Of a stretch of DNA of 64,000 bases, positions 39,066 through 64,000 are shown one piece after another; the stretch's first letter is position 1; the number at the start of each line of letters is the position of its first letter. Below the pieces are notes generated by a model. It did not search any database. It saw only the letters and a list, made by a program, of their open reading frames with translations, and had not been told where the DNA came from. The position numbers were made by a program, and so were the translations under genes. Source of the DNA: Antennarius striatus (Eukaryota; Chordata; Actinopteri; Lophiiformes; Antennariidae); contig NC_090787.1 in assembly GCF_040054535.1 (NCBI RefSeq), forward strand, positions 17,656,001 to 17,720,000, in the 5' to 3' direction.

Positions 39066-41704
39066 GTGAGTGGTTCTAAATGTTCTGGTTGTTTAGCCTC
39101 TTGTGCAAAAAAATAAAAAAGAAAACCCTAATGGAAAGGTCCACGGGCTTTGGTGCAATAAAAAAAGGGAGTGACAAAGTGCTTGGAAATCAGTAAACAA
39201 GAACAGTATATTAATTTTTTTCTGTTGTTAAATGTCGTGTCTTCTCAGCTGGACTACACGGAGGCCGGGACGTGTTACCTATGTTTTGAAAAAAACATGA
39301 GCGCCGCGGGTCAGAACTGTAGCTGCACCGTGGTGTTTTCCATAGAGAAAACATTCAAGGTAACGACAATGAGCTGGGAGCCCAGCATGACAAAACACAC
39401 TCCAGTAAGACACGGAAGGAATACCTTGACTTAAGGTTGCTTAATTCCAGTACCCAGAATGCCACATTGTGATGACTTCTGATTTCCTGTCCTTACTGTA
39501 GAGGTAAAATAGATCGCCAGTCTCTATTGGTACATGTGTTGATTTGGGATTCTTCTAGGGAGACGTCTTTTTTTACTACGGACTCCAAAACTTTCATCAA
39601 AACCTCCGCAGATACATGGACTCCAGAGATGATGCACAGATGGTCGGCAGGAACAAAAGCTTGAAGGTTGTTTCCACAGTATTTCATCTTCACTCATTTC
39701 TGACAACAATACTGTATATATAATATATATATACAGTATAAATATATACATACAAAGTATTTTCCAAACTATAAGGCGCACTTTAAAAGCCTTTAATTTT
39801 CTCAATTTCTTACAATCCAAAGTGCCTTATATATGAAAAAAGTTTTAAAATAGACCATTCATTGAAGATGAGTTCTCAGATGCGTTTTATAATCCAGTGC
39901 ACTTTATAATTCAGTGGGATTATAATCCAGTCAGTGGGATTATAATCAGTATATTATAATCCCCAAAGGGATAACATTAAAGAAAAAAACTTCACGTCAC
40001 TGAATTAAATGGTTCTCTGCTGTGTTCACCTTGTGATGGTCAAAATATCAGGTCTTACACTTCAGTCATTTAAACACAATGTTAAAATTAGATGATTATG
40101 GCATTCAGATTCTTAACAATGTATACTTGAAAGATCAGGAGTGATCAGCAGGATGACGCCTCAGTGTCATTTCCGTGTAAGAGGTGTGTGACAGTTTGAT
40201 GCTGCACAACAAAAAGATTCTAAAAAAGAATGTGAATAGAAACAGAATGCAAGGTTTTTCCTGGTGAACCACGTTAAATGAGGAGACACCTCCTCATCCA
40301 AGCTTCAGAACCTTTGATCCTGTTGAGTAAACCGGCTCACAATCAATTGTACTGCATGGATTGTTTTTACATTACAGTAAGGATATATTTCCAAAAATGA
40401 GTGACGATAATAAGATGAAACAGTAAATACAGTACTTTTACTGTTTTCAGTTGTGTTTGTCAAAAGGAGTTAGTAAATTACTGCATTGTTTTGTTTCTGT
40501 GGAGCTTCATCCTTTTTGTTTTCAAGGTTTTTAAATGGAGTTCTTTTTAACCATTTCATTACTGTTTGGTGGTTTTATGGAACAAAAATGAAGACTTTAG
40601 TCAAAGAAGCAGCAGCATTGAGAAGGAAATGGAATATTTGATATTTGAACGTGTGTAACTAAAAATAGAGAAATTCATTCATGTGTATAAAAAATATGAA
40701 AGATAGAATTTGATCACACTAATGACCTTCCTCCTGACGCCAGGAGCCCAGTTCATACTGCAAGCCTTTTGATAAAGACCCGGCGGGACGCCCCATCGCT
40801 CCCTGTGGCGCTGTGGCCAACAGCATGTTTAACGGTGAGCAACACTCAGAGATGTCATCCATCCTCATCATATCTGCCCTCCAGCCTCCTCACGAGTGTC
40901 TGCCCGCTCAGACTCCTTCACCCTGACCTACCACGGCTCCGGGCGTCCGGTTCGGGTCCCTCTCCTCCGGAAGGGCATCACCTGGTATACAGACAAAAAT
41001 GTCAAGTTCCGCAACCCAAAAACGGTCAATGTGACGCTGGCTCAGGCGTTTGAAGGTAAGAGCATCAGTTTTTATTCACTGCTGCCGTCCTTCACATAGT
41101 CTTGGATTGTGATTGTTGGTGGCGACACACAGGTACGGTCAAGCCTCTGTACTGGCAGAAGCCTGTGTATGACCTCGATCCGTCCGACCCCAACAACAAC
41201 GGCTTCCTCAACGATGATCTGATCATATGGATGAGAGAGGCGGCCTTCCCCAACTTCAAGAAGCTCTACGGAGTTCTAAACAGAGCCCAGAAGCCCTTCA
41301 CCCGCGGTCTGCCAGCAGGGGAGTACAGCATCGACATTTCCTACAGTATCCTTTGGGGTCACACACACCCCATTGTGTGAATTTGTTTCCTTTGTCTTGT
41401 CAGTTGTAAACACCAGAGTATGGACTGGAGATATTTTAAGACACTACAGGACGACCGTTTTCTACTTTGCTCTTCTTTTGATCGCCTATTTTCGGCCTTG
41501 ACTTCTGCCTTTCCAGACTTCCCTGTGCAGTACTTCCAAGGCAGAAAGGAAGTGGTGCTGACCACCCTGACCTGGTTTGGAGGCCAGAACCATTTCCTGC
41601 CCATCGCTTACCTCGTAACCAGCAGCTTGATCCTGCTGACAGCCGTCATTCTCACTGTGGTCTGGATGAAGTTTGGGAAGAACGGGAAGAACATGGAGGA
41701 ATGA
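38868..41704 (+). CDS. tmem30c: TMEM30/CDC50 family P4-ATPase beta subunit, probably TMEM30C (7 coding exons)
   Basis: CDC50/TMEM30 proteins pair with P4-ATPase flippases, which they escort from the ER and which move aminophospholipids to the cytosolic leaflet. Seven exons join to 350 aa, the family's size. Family features seen: [16 protein letters not shown] before TM1 (about 31-59); ectodomain cysteine pairs C75/C78 and C90/C92; [79 protein letters not shown]; then TM2 (about 318-342) and a short Lys-rich tail. Several N-glycosylation sequons lie in the ectodomain. TMEM30C is preferred over TMEM30A because of its place beside cmss1, filip1l and dcbld2; TMEM30B genes are typically intronless. 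It is convergent with dcbld2. Confidence 0.88.
39249..39359 (+). CDS. tmem30c: tmem30c coding exon 2
   Basis: 37 codons starting LDYTEAGTC and carrying the CYLC and CSC cysteine pairs. The acceptor is CTTCTCAG and the donor AAG|GTAACG. Confidence 0.9.
39559..39666 (+). CDS. tmem30c: tmem30c coding exon 3
   Basis: 36 codons: [20 protein letters not shown] then SRDDAQM, matching the family's VFMYYGLSNFYQNHRRY block. The acceptor is TTCTTCTAG and the donor AAG|GTTGTT. Confidence 0.9.
39667..40743. other. tmem30c intron 3
   Basis: The only intron of this gene longer than a few hundred bases. Its 5' part is occupied by an AT-rich dispersed repeat; the remainder has no recognised feature. Confidence 0.6.
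39755..39965. repeat. Dispersed repeat with TATAAGGCGCACTT / GCCTTATATATG words
   Basis: Contains ACTATAAGGCGCACTTTAAA, GTGCCTTATATATG and several TTATAATCCAGT-like iterations. I recognise this wording as a repeat common in fish genomes but cannot name its family. Confidence 0.5.
40744..40834 (+). CDS. tmem30c: tmem30c coding exon 4
   Basis: Encodes [20 protein letters not shown] and NSMFN, the family's invariant IAPCGAIANSMFND region. The acceptor is GACGCCAG and the donor AACG|GTGAGC, phase 1. Confidence 0.92.
40912..41055 (+). CDS. tmem30c: tmem30c coding exon 5
   Basis: The acceptor CGCTCAG|AC completes the Asp of MFND, then SFTLTYHG and [14 protein letters not shown]. An alternative acceptor at 40884 would add nine residues not seen in the family, so 40912 is preferred. 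The donor is GAAG|GTAAGA. Confidence 0.85.
41133..41345 (+). CDS. tmem30c: tmem30c coding exon 6
   Basis: Encodes [37 protein letters not shown] and [12 protein letters not shown]. The acceptor is GACACACAG and the donor TACA|GTATCC, phase 1. Confidence 0.92.
41517..41704 (+). CDS. tmem30c: tmem30c coding exon 7 (last)
   Basis: Encodes [20 protein letters not shown], the second transmembrane segment and the [11 protein letters not shown] tail, with TGA at 41702-41704. The acceptor is CCTTTCCAG. Confidence 0.92.
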
Positions 41705-43649
41705 CAGGAAGGACTAACTGGGATGGGAGAAAACGAGCAGCTGAACTGTGAAACATACGATGAATCTCTCTAAATTCAGCTAATGTAGGTTGATGAGAAT
41801 AATTTCGAAAAGAATTTTCATTTGGTTTACTAAAGCATCATGTGTTGGTAAAAAAATATTTGTTTTAAGGTAAGAAAAGAGACATCGACTTAATGTGCCA
41901 CGGCTTTTATTGTAATAGTCTGGATACTGCACTGAGAGTAGCTGCTATGCTAATTCATATGGTGGCATGAAGGCGTTATGTGGGCAGCTTCTCTGAATCA
42001 AAGAATGATTGGTTCTTATGAGGAACCTTAGAAGCTGCAAGGCTGTGTTTAAGAACAACAATGCTGTAAAGTACAGGTTAGCATCTGAAGTGCTACAGTT
42101 CACTGTGTATGTTCTGACAGAATTAACCAACATGCTAATATGGCTAAAGATGCTTCATGAAGTGTGTTCCTTTGTTTGAAGTGTATTTATGGACTGATGT
42201 TAAACAGCCAAGCCATTCGTACTGTCTTTGTATTACTTCAATGACGACTGGAGACTGTAATAAGATTCTTTTAAAACTTTATTTTTCTATATACAATCAG
42301 TGAGAGCCACAAACACAGTCGCTCTGTGATCAGTGAGCACCAAATCTCTACACGTAGGTTGCATTGCATATTGAGTAGAATTAAAACTCGATGGGTGGCA
42401 CAGCCGTGTGAATCACACCTCCCCGTTTGTCCCACTGTTCTCTGCCTGCGGTCCTGTCAGAGTATTTGGTCGGATCAGTACCACATGTGTACAGAAGAGG
42501 AATGCCTTCTACTGGTGCTACAATCATGAGCCTCATCTCACTTCATCAACATCAAATTCAATTTAAAAAAAAAAAAAAAGACACACGGTATTGGTGTCCA
42601 AACAGCTCACCACACATACAGATGATGCACGTAGACACAAGGGAGGCACTGGAAGTCACATTGGAATACATTAAGACAGATCAAACACCAAGATGCACAA
42701 ACAAAATAAAAACCGTTCAGGACAAACACGAAACTATGAACCTATCTGTAACAGATTTACCCATCTACCCCTTTATCTGTACCTTTTTGTTTGTCAGGAT
42801 ATCAACTAACTAGGAATCCCTACATTAAGACTGCTTTTATTTGTCACAACTGTGAAATGTGGCTCTGTTGTGAATTAAAATCGCAGTCACGCGAGAAAAA
42901 CAAAACAAAACAGGCATCTTTTTTTTGTCTGAGTGACAATTCAATTCTGATTGACTGTTTCAAGTTGACATGCAACGTGTCCAATCATCGAAAAACTACG
43001 TTCAGTGTTCACCTTCTTTGACGTGTGATCTGTGGGGGGGTAATGTGGGCAATTTTTAAGAGATTCTCATCAGCAGGTTTGAAAAAAAATAAAATAAATA
43101 TCAGTAAATCATCTGAAGGTTTTTAACAGGTTAGCAGTAATGAACTTACGAGATCTATACAGTTTCAAGTCACGCTTTTAAACAAAGATTAAACGTACCG
43201 CGGTAAACTAGAGATTCTCTAGGAAGGAGGGAATTCTTTGAGCTTGAATGGTCAAAGTGATTCAACTCAAGAGAACCCTCAGATTTCTGAATCATCAGGC
43301 GCGTTTTCAGCTGAACCTGGTGGTGTGTAACAGAAAAACGACAATCATGGAAATCACAGTTTTGCAAGAACTATTAAGGATCACAGAACAGGGACAAAGT
43401 CTTTATCAAATAGTAGTCAGCTTCCTCCTTTCTATTCTTCTTCCGTCTGTTCATCTCCAGCGTTCACGTCGGGCGCGCACACATTCATCGTGGTTTCAGT
43501 GATTGGACTGTGATGGCACTACGCAAGCAGATCGCAGCCATGCAGAAACATTTAGGCAATACAGACATCTCCAGACGAACGGTACGCTAAGGTAGTGTTC
43601 ATTCAAGACTTGAGCCCAGTCCACAGGGGCCAAAACGCCTCCACACGCT
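41705..43649. other. Convergent 3' region between tmem30c and dcbld2
   Basis: The two genes end tail to tail with stops 1.95 kb apart. The interval should hold both 3' UTRs. No further coding sequence is recognised. On the tmem30c strand there is no AATAAA close to the stop; AATAAA at 42705-42710 is a distant option. Confidence 0.55.
42836..42841 (-). terminator. dcbld2: Candidate dcbld2 polyadenylation signal
   Basis: TTTATT on the plus strand reads AATAAA on the dcbld2 strand, about 0.8 kb past the stop. A second candidate at 42278-42283 would give a 1.4-kb 3' UTR. Which is used is not decidable here. Confidence 0.35.
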
Positions 43650-62290
<18,641 letters not shown>

Positions 62291-62480
62291 AGCAGCCTGC
62301 AGTCCGAATGCATACTGCTCGCTTCTGGACCGGCTTCGACCTGGACCGAGGCGCGAGCGCTGGTCTTCAGCCCCTCGAGCGCGAGCCGCGTGTGGTTCCC
62401 CCGCGCGCTCGTCTGTAGCTCGTCGTCAACAGTCCAGTGGTTGGCGACTCCCTCACTATGGAGGTAAGAGCTCCACACAC
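62291..62480 (-). promoter_or_regulatory. dcbld2: CpG-rich dcbld2 promoter / 5' UTR region
   Basis: CpG density is far above the rest of the window from about 61860 to 62440 (GAGGCGCGAGCGC, CGAGCGCGAGCCGCG, CCGCGCGCTCG), spanning exon 1 and extending upstream of its ATG. This is the expected CpG-island promoter. No TATA box was found and the transcription start cannot be set. Confidence 0.5.
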
Positions 62481-62518
62481 ACTCACACACACACCAACAC
62501 ACACACACACACACACAT
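62477..62518. repeat. (CA)n microsatellite, interrupted
   Basis: An ACACACAC tract with CTCAC and CCAAC interruptions just upstream of the CpG-rich region. Confidence 0.85.
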
Positions 62519-62519
62519 C

Positions 62520-63843
62520 CAAGCTATGGAGCTACTTCCTCCACTGAGCTCCTCCTCCTGATCTGGAACTGGGATACCCGAGTCCCCCAGTGGTCTGATC
62601 CCATCACCCCTCTCCCCGCGGTCACGACCGTATGATCACAAACGACATCCGGAGTCTCCCTCAAGGGCTGCACACGTGTGAAGAGAGACGGATCGAAAGC
62701 TTGTGATCGATACCCGTCTGTCACAGGAATTCAAAAATACAGAACTTGTTCGAGATAAATTCATGTGAATTGAGATATATACCATTAGCAAAAGTATCGA
62801 TTGATGGTTGATACTATTACATCTTATTGGCAAATTTTGTTGACAGCCTAAGTTAGTTGTCAAGTAGAACAGCTTTTGTGTTTAATAAGATTTTATGTGT
62901 TTTGTGTTTCCAATCCAGAGTGTATAGCGTGCACAATTTAATTAGTCAGATTTGTACATCAGACCTGCAAATAAGTAAGCCACAGCATATGAACTAAGTT
63001 GTTTTCACACAAAAATTATGGCTATTTATTTTTGCATTTCTGTCATGCCATCGTGTTATCATACCTATCAACACTGATTCTTGATTTGTGCTGATGCAGC
63101 TCATGCATGCATGGCGACAATGTGGCCACAGGTGTCCTTGCAGCTTGTACACCTAATCCTTTTGCCAAATTAGAAACTTATTGCACACTGTAATGTATAC
63201 AGACAGACAGACAGACAGACTTAGAGCAGACCCACCAGAGGTGTTATTATTCAGGCCTGTCTTCCCTACTCTGACATGTCCCTACATGTCCCAATGTGAA
63301 CAGAAAATATTGTTCAATTTAAAAAAAAAAATCTCTTGTGTTGTTGGTATTTACAAGGAACTTACGATATAGTCCTGAATGTTGATCATCTGTTAAAAAG
63401 CATAAGCAAAGCGAATCAAACAGTGATCTGCATGAGCGCATTGAACTGTTCTCCACTCATTATCCTTTTAGCAGCAAAGCTCTTGTTTATCCATCTAAGT
63501 TTGGCACTGCAGAATGTACGCATGGGAATCCACCTACAGGAAGTTAAAATGCAACCCAGTACAAACATCAGAACAAGACGACACAAAGATGGTGTGTCTG
63601 ATTAATGACCTGGTGCAACTAGTAGCTCAAGACATGAGAAGAGTAAAGCAGAACATTAATGTGAAGAGATATTCACTGATTATTGTTGTACTGTTTGTCC
63701 TCTGACGTGGTGCAACTGTCACAGTAACCAACAGCAACGTGTAGCAACAAACACAATTAGCCTGTAGCCTGTGAGTAATGTGTGAGATGATTCAGAGTTT
63801 TCTTCCTGACTGGTCTGGTCGTAGAGAGAGAGAGAGAGAGAGA

Positions 63844-63889
<46 letters not shown>

Positions 63890-64000
63890 GGGGGGGGGGC
63901 GTCTCTCATGCTGAACTTGTCCCACAGTTGCGTTCTGCCTCCCACACACACTCTTCAAGTCTGTGTTTCTTTCTTATTTTCTCCATCTGTGTGACACATT
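62520..64000. other. Intergenic DNA upstream of dcbld2
   Basis: No gene is recognised. Contains a short CAGA/GACA tandem (about 63199-63220) and a compound microsatellite at the right end. Confidence 0.55.
63823..63899. repeat. Compound microsatellite (GA)n(GT)n(G)n
   Basis: A GA run to 63844, a GT run with one TTT interruption to about 63887, then 11 G residues at 63889-63899. Confidence 0.9.

Noticed and set aside
40884..40911. Alternative upstream acceptor for tmem30c exon 5 (CCCTCCAG)
   Set aside because: It stays in frame but inserts residues between MFN and the D-S/T that the family keeps adjacent; the acceptor before 40912 restores MFND.

Overview
The window is vertebrate nuclear DNA, almost certainly from a teleost fish. 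All genes are split by GT-AG introns. Long CA/GT and CT microsatellites are common, and there are V-SINE-type retroposons (tRNA-like head plus the conserved central domain), one ending in a GGAT-repeat tail. No prokaryotic, organellar or viral genes were recognised. Species cannot be named from sequence alone.

Four protein-coding genes were reconstructed exon by exon, and each closes in frame. (1) cmss1 (+), 10 coding exons from 10036 to 38171, 287 aa, a small-subunit ribosome biogenesis factor. (2) filip1l (-), 4 coding exons from 25459 down to 12849, about 1003 aa, a filamin-A-interacting coiled-coil protein lying entirely inside the 25.8-kb first intron of cmss1. (3) A TMEM30/CDC50 P4-ATPase beta-subunit gene, probably tmem30c (+), 7 coding exons from 38868 to 41704, 350 aa. 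(4) dcbld2 (-), 15 coding exons from 62290 down to 43650, 693 aa, a CUB-LCCL-discoidin single-pass receptor with seven YxxP motifs in its tail. The set matches the human 3q12 neighbourhood as I remember it (DCBLD2, CMSS1/FILIP1L nested pair, TMEM30C), so this looks like conserved vertebrate microsynteny.

Layout: 1-9.7 kb is intergenic with no recognisable gene, but holds a V-SINE fragment and a fuller V-SINE with a GGAT tail. At 9.74-10.08 kb are the cmss1 promoter and exon 1. 10.1-35.9 kb is cmss1 intron 1, with filip1l on the other strand and a gene-free stretch at 25.5-35.9 kb. That stretch contains a diverged duplicated non-coding block (32.93 and 34.07 kb) and an AT-rich, homeodomain-site-like tract that reads like conserved regulatory DNA. 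35.9-38.4 kb is the compact remainder of cmss1, 38.9-41.7 kb is tmem30c, and 41.7-43.65 kb is the tail-to-tail region with dcbld2. 43.65-62.3 kb is dcbld2, with repeat-rich introns and a CpG-rich first exon and promoter. 62.5-64 kb is upstream intergenic DNA.

The genes are not an operon and share no single pathway. Their relation is positional (nested and convergent), and their wider interest is as one half of an apparent 2R paralogon (FILIP1L/TMEM30C versus FILIP1/TMEM30A). I found no new biological system. The unexplained structure is non-coding: the duplicated intronic block, three long near-perfect inverted repeats (one in the filip1l 3' UTR, two with template-switch-like architecture), and nested or terminal-repeat-bearing mobile elements.
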